DNA of 64,000 nucleotides. Source: Gemmobacter aquarius. GTDB lineage: Bacteria > Pseudomonadota > Alphaproteobacteria > Rhodobacterales > Rhodobacteraceae. Each line of letters opens with the position of its first letter. Position 1 is the stretch's first letter. A model generated the notes under the pieces. It was not told the DNA's origin and did not search any database. It saw only the letters and a list, made by a program, of their open reading frames with translations. Shown here one piece after another: positions 33,855 through 41,921 of the stretch. Made by a program: the position numbers and the translations under genes. The DNA lies in contig NZ_CP028918.1 in NCBI RefSeq assembly GCF_003060865.1, positions 1,538,001 through 1,602,000 on the forward strand, given 5' to 3'.

Positions 33855-34778
33855 ATGCATGATCTTTTGCGTCGCTACGGGTCGGGGCTGACGGGGGCAT
33901 TCGTGCTGCTGACGGCATTCTGGCTGCTTGTGCTGATCGTGCTGCCGAACCTGTACCTGTTGGAAAACTCGTTCCGGCCCTATCTGCCGAAGGTCGATAT
34001 GGGCGGGCCGCTCGATACCTATTCGCTGAACAACTATGCCAAGATCCTGACCGGAGAGTCGCCCACCCAAGTGTTCGGGATCACCATCACCCTGCCGGTG
34101 CATGTGAAATCCTTTTTGCTTACAGTGGGTTATTCGGCGTTCGTTACCTTGATCTCTTTCGCGCTGGCCTATCCCTTGGCCTATTATCTGGCCAAGATCG
34201 TGCAGCCGAAATCGCTGCCCACGCTGTTTTTGCTGCTGTTCGTGCCGCTTTGGGTTTCCGAAGTGCTGCGGTCTTTCGCGTGGTTCATCATCCTGTCGCT
34301 GAAGGGGCCGCTGAACTTTTCGCTGTTGGGGCTGGGGATCATCGAGACGCCGATCCGCTGGATCGCGGGGTATCAGTCGATCATCGTCGGTCTGGTCTAT
34401 ACTTACGTGCTTTTCATGCTGTTTCCGATCTACAACGCGATCCAGTCCTTGGATACGAACCAGATCGAGGCGGCGGAAGATCTGGGAAGCCCGTGGTGGC
34501 GGACGCATTGGCGGGTGATCTTGCCGCATGCCAAACCGGGCATCGCATCGGGCGCGGTGATGGTCTTCATGCTGTCGGCGGGGTCGCTGCTGGTGCCTGT
34601 GCTGCTGGGATCGACCGATTCCAACTGGTTTACCCAAGTCATCCAGCAATGGATGTTCGAGGCGGCGGATTGGAATACCGGGTCGGCCTATGCCTTTATC
34701 CTGCTGGTGCTGTGCACCGTTTTCGTCAGCCTTGTGATGCGGGTGTTCCGCGTCAAGCTGTCCGACATCGCGAAATAG
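33855..34778 (+). CDS. ABC importer permease (PotB-like)
   Basis: 307 residues with six membrane segments. It starts with LTGAFVLLTAFWLLVLIVLP. The ATPase-contact loop is EAAEDLGSPWWRTHWRVILP, matching the EAA motif of importer permeases. Paired with the next gene as a heterodimer. Confidence 0.92.
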   Translation: MHDLLRRYGSGLTGAFVLLTAFWLLVLIVLPNLYLLENSFRPYLPKVDMGGPLDTYSLNNYAKILTGESPTQVFGITITLPVHVKSFLLTVGYSAFVTLISFALAYPLAYYLAKIVQPKSLPTLFLLLFVPLWVSEVLRSFAWFIILSLKGPLNFSLLGLGIIETPIRWIAGYQSIIVGLVYTYVLFMLFPIYNAIQSLDTNQIEAAEDLGSPWWRTHWRVILPHAKPGIASGAVMVFMLSAGSLLVPVLLGSTDSNWFTQVIQQWMFEAADWNTGSAYAFILLVLCTVFVSLVMRVFRVKLSDIAK

Positions 34779-34790
34779 GGGGGCGGGACC

Positions 34791-35585
34791 ATGCACAAGA
34801 CACGCAATTTTCTGTTCCATCTTTATATGGCGATGTTCCTGTTCTATCTGCTTGCGCCCTTGGTGGTGATGGGCGGGGCGGCGTTCAACGACAGCCGTTT
34901 TCCGTCGATCCTGCCGTGGAAGGGGTTCACGCTGGAATGGTTCAGCCAACTGGCCTCTGACGGGCGCATGTGGCTGGCGTTCCGCAATACGGTGATCGTG
35001 GCTTTGGCTGTGGTGGCGCTGGCGGTTCCCATCGGGACGGCGGCGGCGATCCTGATCAATTCGGTCACGGGGCGGGTGCGGACGGTGCTTTACGGGATGA
35101 TGGTGGCGCCGATCCTTGCGCCCGGCGCTGTGATCGGGATTTCGACGCTGCTGTTCTGGAACCAGTTTTCGGTGCCTGCGGGCCTGCATCTGTCGGTCTT
35201 GGGGCAGGTCAGCTACATCGCGGCTTTCGTGATGCTGCTGGTTCTGGCGCGGTTGCAAAGTTTCGATGTGGCTTTGGAGGAGGCGGCTTTGGACCTCGGG
35301 GCGGGGCACGGGATGGTGCTGCGGCGCATCCTGTTGCCGCATCTTTATCCGGCCATCGGGGCGGGGGCTGCGATCGCGTTTTTCCAGTCGATCGAGAACT
35401 TCAACGTGACGCTGTTCACGCGCGGCAATGCCGATACGCTGACGGTTTACGTTTTCTCGAAGGTGCGGACCGGCATCACGCCCACGATCAACGCTTTGGC
35501 CTTGGTGATGATTTCGGTCACGCTCGCGGGGGCGATCTTTTACGAACTGCGGCGCAGGCGGCTGGAGCGGCGCTTTCGCGATTGA
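34791..35585 (+). CDS. ABC importer permease (PotC-like)
   Basis: 264 residues with six membrane segments. The EAA loop is EEAALDLGAGHGMVLRRILL. It has the start MHKTRNFLFHLYMAMFLFYL and ends in a basic tail. Last gene of the importer operon; a terminator follows 7 bases later. Confidence 0.92.
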   Translation: MHKTRNFLFHLYMAMFLFYLLAPLVVMGGAAFNDSRFPSILPWKGFTLEWFSQLASDGRMWLAFRNTVIVALAVVALAVPIGTAAAILINSVTGRVRTVLYGMMVAPILAPGAVIGISTLLFWNQFSVPAGLHLSVLGQVSYIAAFVMLLVLARLQSFDVALEEAALDLGAGHGMVLRRILLPHLYPAIGAGAAIAFFQSIENFNVTLFTRGNADTLTVYVFSKVRTGITPTINALALVMISVTLAGAIFYELRRRRLERRFRD

Positions 35586-35592
35586 CCTGATC

Positions 35593-35623
35593 GGCCCGCC
35601 CGTTGTGGCGGGCCTTTTCTTTT
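35593..35623 (+). terminator. Rho-independent terminator after the ABC importer
   Basis: Perfect stem GGCCCGCC / GGCGGGCC with a 6-base loop, followed by TTTTCTTTT. Confidence 0.9.
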
Positions 35624-35666
35624 CTTCCGTCGCGGTGTTCTGTGCGGCAGGATAACGGAGGCTGCG

Positions 35667-36188
35667 ATGGACGCTTCATCGATCTGGCAGGACAGTCTGC
35701 CCGTCACCTCGGACGCGCTGATCGCGGGGCTTGATGCGCTGGGGATCGGGTACAGGCGGTATGACCATGTGCCCTTGCGGACGGTGGCCGATGCCAAGCT
35801 GGTGCAGGATGCGATGGGCGCGGGGCTGCATGTCAAGAACCTGTATCTGCGCGACCGCAAGAAGAAGAACTGGCTGGTGACGCTGGAACAGGACCGCGAC
35901 ATCGACCTGAAACGCTTGGGCGATCAGATCGGCGCGGCGGGGCTGTCCTTCGGGTCGGAAGAGCGGCTGATGGAGCATCTGGGCATCAGGCCGGGGGCTG
36001 TCAGCCCGCTTGCGATGGTGACGGGGGTGAAGATGGGCGTGACGCTGGTGCTGGATGCGAAGCTGCGCGAGGCGGAGGTGGTGCACATGCACCCCTTGGT
36101 CAACGACCGCACGGTTGCCATGTCGCCCGCCGCTTTGCTGCGTTGGCTGGATGCTATCGGTGCGGCTCCGGTCTGGCTGGAGATTTAG
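35667..36188 (+). CDS. ProX-type prolyl-tRNA editing protein (YbaK/EbsC family)
   Basis: 173 residues. It has the INS-like editing fold with VKNLYLRDRKKKNWLVTLEQ, FGSEERLMEHLGIRPGAVSP (the Gly-Pro-type substrate loop) and VTLVLDAKLREAEVVHMHPL. ProX proteins hydrolyse alanyl-tRNA-Pro in trans. It has its own ribosome site (ACGGAGG). The flanking terminator and convergent short gene suggest it is transcribed alone. Confidence 0.88.
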   Translation: MDASSIWQDSLPVTSDALIAGLDALGIGYRRYDHVPLRTVADAKLVQDAMGAGLHVKNLYLRDRKKKNWLVTLEQDRDIDLKRLGDQIGAAGLSFGSEERLMEHLGIRPGAVSPLAMVTGVKMGVTLVLDAKLREAEVVHMHPLVNDRTVAMSPAALLRWLDAIGAAPVWLEI

Positions 36189-36340
36189 CCCGACCTGCCG
36201 CGCGGGCCTGTCCCCGCGGATGCATGGCGCTGACTTTTGATCTTGGGCGGGCGCTTTCCCAGCTGGACGTGCGTGCCCGGGCGCTGTGCCGGTCGACGAG
36301 GGGGCGAGCGACACACCCGGTGCGACTGCCGGCGGCGGAA

Positions 36341-36381
36341 CCCATCCACCTTTGCGCGTTCGATGGCAAAGGGTGGATGGG
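36341..36381. repeat. Long hairpin between the convergent ProX-like and Lys-rich genes
   Basis: Arms CCCATCCACCTTTGC and GCAAAGGGTGGATGGG pair over 15 bases with one bulged base and a 10-base loop, followed on the plus strand by CCGCTTTTG. It can serve as a terminator for either convergent gene, though the T-run is short. Confidence 0.65.
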
Positions 36382-36399
36382 CCGCTTTTGTCATTCGTC

Positions 36400-36534
36400 T
36401 CAGGTCTTTTTCTTGTCTCCGGTGCCTGACTGGATCGCGTTGGCGAACAGCTCACCGGGCTTTGGGGCGCCGGGCTTCTTGTCTTTCTTGGGCTTTTTCA
36501 CTTCACGGTTGCTGTGGCTTTTACCTTTGGGCAC
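36400..36534 (-). CDS. 44-residue Lys-rich protein
   Basis: It starts with a GTG at 36534 with AAAGGA eight bases upstream. The product is very basic in its first half (PKGKSHSNREVKKPKKDKKP), followed by GELFANAIQSGTGDKKKT. Short proteins with this KSxxNREVKKPKK opening are widespread in proteobacteria and of unknown function. The run of Lys codons and the clear ribosome site support it. Confidence 0.7.
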   Translation of the reverse strand: MPKGKSHSNREVKKPKKDKKPGAPKPGELFANAIQSGTGDKKKT

Positions 36535-36627
36535 GGGGATGGTCCTTTCGCCCTGTTCGGGCTGTCGAGGGAATATGCCCGCCCTGAACCGGCGGGGTAG
36601 AAACGTGCAGTGTCGGGAACGCCTTGT

Positions 36628-37629
36628 TCAGGTTGCCAGAACGGCGATCTTTACGTCCAGCGTGACGACCGCGCCGCTTTCGGTCCAGTCGTAGGCGATC
36701 GATCCGCCAAGCGCGCTTTCGGCGGTCTGGCGGACAAGTTTGCTGCCGTAGCCGGGTTTTTCCGACGGGCCTTCGATCCGGGGTCCGCCCTGTTCTGTCC
36801 AGACGATCCGGACGTCATCTCCGGTCACCGAGCCGGACACGTCGAGAACGCCGGTTTCCGAGGAAAGCGATCCGTATTTAAGCGAATTGGTCGCAAGTTC
36901 ATGCACGATAAGGGCGAGCAATGCCGCCGAGCTTTCGCCAATGCCCATGCGCGGCACCGAGATGCGGATGCGTCCCGCGAATGCGCCCTTGTCGTCATAG
37001 GGGGCAAGCAGGACCGAAAAGATATCGCCCAGCAATGCCGCATCGCCGTGATGGCCGGGAAGCGGGCGGACAAGGTCATGCGCGCGCCCGAGCGCCGTCA
37101 GGCGATGCATCAGCTGGCTTGCCATATCGTCGACGCCCGAGGCGGAACGCGAGGTGATCATCGCGAGGGCCGAGGCGATCGACAGCAGGTTCTTTACGCG
37201 GTGGCTCATCTCGCCCGCAAGAAGTTCGCTGCTTTCCTCGGCCTGTTTGCGGCCTGTCACATCGAGGAAAACGCCTGTCATGACCCGCCTGAGGATATCT
37301 TCGTCATTGCCTTTGCCACGCGCCGATATCCAGCGGACCTTGGTATCCACCAGGGTGCGGAAGTCGATCTCGAACGGGCCGATGACGGCGCGGGTGGCAA
37401 TGAAGGCGGCGCGCACGCGGTCACGGTCGGCGGGGTGGACCTTGTCGGAGAGGTGCTCGAAGGTCAGGGACTGATCGGTGGGCACGTCCCACAAGGCAAA
37501 GCCGTGGTCGTCCATGTCGAACGTGTCGGTGTCGACATTCCATGTCCAGAGCGCGATGCCGGCTGCGTCGACGGCGCGTTGCAAGGCATTGTAGCCCCAT
37601 TTGGCATCAGGATTGGGCGCGTCGTTCAT
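36628..37629 (-). CDS. PAS-domain HWE-family sensor histidine kinase
   Basis: 333 residues, soluble. PAS domain at about 14-130 (AGIALWTWNVDTDTFDMDDH; the C-terminal cap has FLDVTGRKQAEE). The phospho-acceptor box GEMSHRVKNLLS places His at residue 143, the HWE/HisKA_2 form. The ATPase part has HELATNSLKYG and IVWTEQGGPRI, the latter giving the W-x-E of the HWE class, then GYGSKLVRQ. No response regulator or anti-sigma gene is adjacent, so its partner is elsewhere. HWE kinases often sense light, redox or general stress; the PAS shows no obvious flavin-binding Cys motif. Confidence 0.9.
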   Translation of the reverse strand: MNDAPNPDAKWGYNALQRAVDAAGIALWTWNVDTDTFDMDDHGFALWDVPTDQSLTFEHLSDKVHPADRDRVRAAFIATRAVIGPFEIDFRTLVDTKVRWISARGKGNDEDILRRVMTGVFLDVTGRKQAEESSELLAGEMSHRVKNLLSIASALAMITSRSASGVDDMASQLMHRLTALGRAHDLVRPLPGHHGDAALLGDIFSVLLAPYDDKGAFAGRIRISVPRMGIGESSAALLALIVHELATNSLKYGSLSSETGVLDVSGSVTGDDVRIVWTEQGGPRIEGPSEKPGYGSKLVRQTAESALGGSIAYDWTESGAVVTLDVKIAVLAT

Positions 37630-37844
37630 GAAGATCTCCGCGGCCGGAAAACCGCAGCCGATATTAATTGACCTTGCCGACTGTTCGCTTGGAATGTCAA
37701 CGAATGATGTCCGGATTGGCGTTTTGACCTGTTCGGGGTTGTCGAACCCAAGGCTGATCCCTGCCCGACATGCAGGTCTGCAAGACAGGGGTTGCCCGAC
37801 TGTTCAGGTGACGGGCCTGCAAGTGGCGGGCAATGTTTTGCGCG

Positions 37845-38414
37845 TCAGGGGGCAAGCCATTGGCCCTGCCAGCCGTCTGCCCTGTCAAAGCGTGCGCGGC
37901 GGTGGTTTGGCCCCAGATGCACTGCATCGATGGCAAGAACCGTGCAGCGCAAGACGGCAAAGGCAGCGGGATCGGGCGTCTTGACGTAATCCAGCGCCGT
38001 GGTGATCGGCGTGCCGGGTGCGGGCATCGTGCCGTAAGCGGATTGCGAGGTTTCGGGCACCCGCTGCCACAGGGCTGCAACCGCCTCTCCGGCAAGCACC
38101 TCGACCGAGGCGGTGATCCGCGTCTGCAAATGCGCGGTTCCGTCCCAGACATGCAATGCGGCCAGAGGGTTCAGGCGCAGCGCCATCACCTTGGGCGAGC
38201 GCAGGTCGGTATGCACGTCCAAGGTTCCTGCAACGGGATCGGCTGCGCGCAAGACGACGGTGCGTGCCTCGGGGGTGGCGTCGGGGGCCACCGTGGCAAA
38301 GACCGGATGGCGCGCGGGCGCGTGCCTGTCGCCCACCCCGCGCACGAGCCTTGCCCAGACCTGGGCAAGAAGCGTGTCCAGCTCTGTTGCCCAAGCGTGC
38401 AGATCAGTTGTCAT
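37845..38414 (-). CDS. Pyridoxamine 5'-phosphate oxidase-family protein (FMN-binding split barrel)
   Basis: 189 residues. The split-barrel signature includes HPVFATVAPDATPEARTVVL and DVHTDLRSPKVMALRLNPLA; it is close in length to PdxH but diverges at the C-terminus (HLGPNHRRARFD). A true pdxH is at 8027-8629, so this paralogue probably has another flavin- or heme-related role. Its start lies inside the 3' end of the ABC-ATPase remnant at 38404-38547. Confidence 0.82.
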   Translation of the reverse strand: MTTDLHAWATELDTLLAQVWARLVRGVGDRHAPARHPVFATVAPDATPEARTVVLRAADPVAGTLDVHTDLRSPKVMALRLNPLAALHVWDGTAHLQTRITASVEVLAGEAVAALWQRVPETSQSAYGTMPAPGTPITTALDYVKTPDPAAFAVLRCTVLAIDAVHLGPNHRRARFDRADGWQGQWLAP

Positions 38415-38547
38415 AGCCCGTCATCTCCAGACCTAGGGGCAGGGCCAGCATCTCGCCCGCGTCGAGGTCGAGCGAGACATGTCGCAGCACCGCAGTTTCG
38501 GCACGGGGATAGGTCTTGGTCACGTGGCGCAGGCTTAGAAGCATCAT
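38404..38547 (-). pseudogene. Remnant of an ABC transporter ATPase gene (N-terminal fragment)
   Basis: An open frame of 47 codons begins like a LolD/MacB-type ATPase: LLSLRHVTKTYPRAETAVLR, then HVSLDLDAGEMLAL. It breaks off exactly where the Walker A loop should begin, continuing PLGLEMTGYDN and a stop. No Walker A, signature or Walker B follows in any frame. The simplest reading is an internal deletion of an ABC ATPase gene, leaving its start region and a short tail. It overlaps the start of the flavin-fold gene. Confidence 0.7.
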
Positions 38548-38694
38548 GTTTCCTTTCAACCACATCTAACCCTCGCGCGGCGATTTGGAAGGGCAGGCTT
38601 GGCCGCATTGCGACATGCCTTGCACCGGGTGCGCTATGCGTTTGCGCCCGGCGGGCGGATGCCGTAGGGGGCGACACAAGCAGAAAGTTTCCCC

Positions 38695-39603
38695 ATGACA
38701 ATTCCCGCGACGACGGCACCGGTGCCACTGGTTTCCGTCGTCATCCCGCTTTTCCAGAAAATCCGGCACATCAAGGTCGCGCTTGCGGCTGCATATCGGT
38801 CCTGCCTGCTGGCGGGGGCCAGCTTCGAGCTGGTCGTGGTGGATGACGGGTCCACCGATGGATCGGGCGATGCGGTGCTGGACTGGGCGGCATCCGATCC
38901 GGCGCGGGCAAGAGCTATCCGACTGATCCGGCAGGCCAATCGCGGGGCCGCGGCCGCGCGCAATACAGGCTGGGCTGCGGCCCGTGGCGAGGCGATCCTG
39001 TTTCTGGATGCCGATGACACCTGGGCAGACCATCATGTCGCCGAGATCCTTGGCCTGATGGCCGAGTTTCCTGCAGCGGCGCTTTACGCCGATGCTTGGC
39101 AAGAGATTTCGCCCGACCGAAATAGCAAGCAGCATGATTTCGGCATAGGATCGGACCGTCGCGGGCCACTTGACTGCTTTTTCGAAGCCATGAGTTCGGG
39201 GCCGATGATCGTCACGTCGAGCACGGCGGGAACCTGGAAGAGCTGTCTGATCAAGACCCGCGGGTTTCCCGAAGGCGTAAAACATGGCGAGGACAAGGTC
39301 GGTTGGGGCCGTCTGGCACTTTTGGGCGATGTCGTGTGGTCCCCGCGCATCGGTGCGGTCTGGGACAAGTCTGCCGACAACCGGAGCGATCGGGCCGAAG
39401 GCTGCCCCCCGCGCACGGCGTGGCGCGATTTCCTTGTCGCCGCGCAGGTCGACAAGAGCCTGTCGGGAATGACCCGCCAGAATCTGGAAATCGCCGTTGC
39501 CGTCGAAAACGCCTGCCTGAGCGGGCAGATCGTCTTGTTCGACAAGGGCACGCCTGCCCGTTTCGTGGGGCGTGACAAAGGTATGGACCCCTTGGCTGCG
39601 TAA
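38695..39603 (+). CDS. Family 2 glycosyltransferase
   Basis: 302 residues. The GT-A domain starts VSVVIPLFQKIRHIKVALAA. VVVDDGSTDGSGD and NRGAAAARNTGWAAARGEAI follow, then FLDADDTWADHH containing the metal-binding DxD. The acceptor is unknown. No other polysaccharide genes are nearby, so it may modify a single surface component. It is convergent with rlmF. Confidence 0.88.
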   Translation: MTIPATTAPVPLVSVVIPLFQKIRHIKVALAAAYRSCLLAGASFELVVVDDGSTDGSGDAVLDWAASDPARARAIRLIRQANRGAAAARNTGWAAARGEAILFLDADDTWADHHVAEILGLMAEFPAAALYADAWQEISPDRNSKQHDFGIGSDRRGPLDCFFEAMSSGPMIVTSSTAGTWKSCLIKTRGFPEGVKHGEDKVGWGRLALLGDVVWSPRIGAVWDKSADNRSDRAEGCPPRTAWRDFLVAAQVDKSLSGMTRQNLEIAVAVENACLSGQIVLFDKGTPARFVGRDKGMDPLAA

Positions 39604-39650
39604 GCCGGCCATCTATGCAACGTGCCGGGCTATTGGAAAGCCTGATCCAC

Positions 39651-40556
39651 CTAAAAGGACCGTTCCCCTTCTGGATAGTAAGTCCAGGCGATGAACCGAC
39701 TGGTCTTTTGGCCCTGCGCCATTTCGACGACCCTGAAGTCGGCAACCTTCGCCTTCTTCAGCAATCTGGCGAGGGGCACGAGGCTGTCTTTTCTGGACAC
39801 CAGGCAGGTGAACCACAGGCATTGTCCGGCAAAATCCATGCTTTGCCCGATCATCCGGGCGATAAAGCCGATTTCACCACCCGGGCACCACAGCTCGGCG
39901 TTCTGGCCGCCGAAATTGAGTTCGGCAGAGTGGCCCTTGCCAAGATTGCGCCATTTGCGAAGCGTGCCCTCTTGCGCCTTTGCAGGCGAGGCATGAAACG
40001 GGGGGTTGCAGAGGGTGACGTGGAAAATATCATCCGGGCCGACGACGCCTTGGAAAACATCCTCGGCGTTGGTCTGACGTTCGAGCTTTATCTTCAGCCC
40101 GTTCCGGTCGCAGATCTGCCGTGCCGATTTGATCGAGACCGGATCGATATCGACGCCTGTGAAGGCCCAGCCATATTCATGCTGACCCGTCAGCGGATAG
40201 ACAAGGCTTGCCCCCGTTCCGATGTCCAGCGCCTTGATTTCGGACCCGTGCGGGATTTCCTGGCCATTCCCTTCGGCAAGCAAATCCGCCAGGTAATGGA
40301 CGTAATCAACACGCCCCGGGATGGGAGGGCAAAGATACGATGCGGGAATATCCCAGAAATCAAGGTTGTAATGGGTCATCAGAAGCGCCCGATTGAGCAT
40401 GCGGACCGCGTCCACGTTCTGGAAATCGATCGTCATCTGGCCGCGCGGGCTTTTGATCACGAATGCTGCCAGGTCGGGCGATTTCACGATCAGGAGGTCG
40501 AAGTCATACCCGTCTCGGTGTTGGTTGCGCGGGTGCAACATCGGTTTGACAGCCAT
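39651..40556 (-). CDS. rlmF: 23S rRNA (adenine(1618)-N(6))-methyltransferase
   Basis: 301 residues from the ATG at 40556; the open frame extends 28 codons further without similarity. SAM-binding motif LDIGTGASLVYPL and catalytic NPPF (HVTLCNPPFHASPAKAQEGT) are characteristic of the RlmF/METTL16 family, together with HPRNQHRDGYDFDLLI at the N-terminus. It methylates A1618 of 23S rRNA. Confidence 0.92.
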   Translation of the reverse strand: MAVKPMLHPRNQHRDGYDFDLLIVKSPDLAAFVIKSPRGQMTIDFQNVDAVRMLNRALLMTHYNLDFWDIPASYLCPPIPGRVDYVHYLADLLAEGNGQEIPHGSEIKALDIGTGASLVYPLTGQHEYGWAFTGVDIDPVSIKSARQICDRNGLKIKLERQTNAEDVFQGVVGPDDIFHVTLCNPPFHASPAKAQEGTLRKWRNLGKGHSAELNFGGQNAELWCPGGEIGFIARMIGQSMDFAGQCLWFTCLVSRKDSLVPLARLLKKAKVADFRVVEMAQGQKTSRFIAWTYYPEGERSF

Positions 40557-40792
40557 GGGAAACCTTTTTGCCTGATGCTTCAGGCAGCCTGCCCGACAAG
40601 GTGTCACGCTTAGGGCTTTTTGGCTGCCTAAGGAACACATGAACAGACCATTTGATAGGGCAGGTCAGTGCCGGCACTTGGCGTTTCGACACGGATTACC
40701 GTGAAAAGGCCGATAATGACGGGGCCTGCCGTTTCGCGACGTTGCAGCTGTCAGCGTTAGTGCGAAGGTATTTGGTCAATCCGAAGATTTTG

Positions 40793-40867
40793 TGGCAGCC
40801 CGTAGGGGAGTCGAACCCCTCTTACCTGGTTGAAAACCAGGTGTCCTAACCGATAGACGAACGGGCC
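40793..40867 (-). tRNA. tRNA-Glu (anticodon TTC)
   Basis: 75 bases with CCA. Acceptor GGCCCGT, D-arm with CTATCGGTTAGG, anticodon stem CCTGG/CCAGG with loop TTTTCAA, T-arm GGGGTTCGACTCCCC. Confidence 0.95.
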
Positions 40868-40955
40868 GCGGCTGGTGGGGGGGAATTAGCTTGGGCCTTT
40901 GCGGGGTGCAAGAGGGAAAAGACGATTTTATCGGCGAAGCGGAGCGGGCCGCGTG

Positions 40956-41822
40956 TCAGCCACGGAGGAGTTCGGCGACGAGGGGGTTCGGGAAGCGGCG
41001 GGTCAGGGTGACGGCGTAGAAACTTTCGATCACGCCTTCGAGCCGCGCATGTTCGACGAGCGTGCCTGCTGCCAGTTCGTCGGTGACCGCGATGGGAGGG
41101 AGAAGCGCCAGACCCGCGCCTTCGCGGGCCAGAAGGCGCATCATGGCGATGTCGTCCACCTCGGCCGCGATTTGCGGGACGGTGTCATATTGCGAGGCGA
41201 GGCTGTCGAAGGCGGCGCGCAGCCCGCTTTCCGCCGTGGGCAGGATCAGCGGCTCGCGGGCGAGCAGGATGGCCAGCGTATCGCCCGCGCGGCGGCGTTC
41301 GGGCGTGCCGATCAGGCTGACGGGCTGGCCTGCGATGCGCTGCGTCAGGAAGGGGGTCGCCGCATCGCGCGGGACGGGTTCGTTGGTGAGGACGACATCG
41401 AGCGCGAGGCCTTCGAGGCCGCGCAAGAGTTCGGCCATGCTGGCCGAACGCAGCACGATTTCGACATCGGACCGGTTCAGAAGCGGGCGCAGGAAGGCAA
41501 GCTGGAAGTTGCGCGACAGGGTTGCCAGCGCGCCGACGCGGATGGCGCTGCGGGCGCGGCCGGTCTGGCGCAGGGTGGCCATCAGCTCGTCGCCGGTCTT
41601 GAAGATCGTCTCGGCATGGTCGAGCGCGATGCGGCCTGCTTCGGTCAGCTCTAACCTGCGGCCGATGCGGTCGAAGAGGGCGTGGCCAAGACGGTCTTCG
41701 AGCGCGCGGATCTGCACGGAAAGGGCCGATTGCGACAGGTTGAGATGTGCCGCGGCACGGGTCAGGTTGCCTTCGAGTGCTACGGCGCGGAAGTAGCGCA
41801 GGTGATTGTAGTTCAATTCCAT
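40956..41822 (-). CDS. LysR-family regulator, divergent from dabBA
   Basis: 288 residues from the ATG at 41822. Helix-turn-helix near 18-60 (LEGNLTRAAAHLNLSQSALS, VQIRALEDRLGHALFDRIGR), then a periplasmic-binding-like effector domain. The frame stays open far upstream on this strand, but that part is antisense to dabB. Its start is 84 bases or more from the dabB start, across the palindrome at 41823-41843, so it very likely controls dabBA and itself. Confidence 0.9.
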   Translation of the reverse strand: MELNYNHLRYFRAVALEGNLTRAAAHLNLSQSALSVQIRALEDRLGHALFDRIGRRLELTEAGRIALDHAETIFKTGDELMATLRQTGRARSAIRVGALATLSRNFQLAFLRPLLNRSDVEIVLRSASMAELLRGLEGLALDVVLTNEPVPRDAATPFLTQRIAGQPVSLIGTPERRRAGDTLAILLAREPLILPTAESGLRAAFDSLASQYDTVPQIAAEVDDIAMMRLLAREGAGLALLPPIAVTDELAAGTLVEHARLEGVIESFYAVTLTRRFPNPLVAELLRG

Positions 41823-41843
41823 ACGTTCGTTAAAACAGAACGT
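41823..41843. promoter_or_regulatory. Probable LysR operator between the regulator and dabB
   Basis: Inverted repeat ACGTTC / GAACGT with a 9-base centre, containing the T-N11-A pattern of LysR boxes. It touches the LysR start codon. A second, weaker dyad GTTTTCGCCGAAAC follows at 41842-41855. Confidence 0.6.
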
Positions 41844-41921
41844 TTTCGCCGAAACAATGTATTTTTTATGTAAGCCCGCGGATGCTAGCTGATCGGTCGC
41901 GTTCACATGAAAGGCCGATCC

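Noticed and set aside
32814..35342. Minus-strand frame of 842 codons opposite the ABC importer
   Set aside because: It mirrors the ATPase and permease genes, is rich in Arg, His, Gln and Pro as expected from antisense of high-GC coding DNA, and has no recognisable domain.
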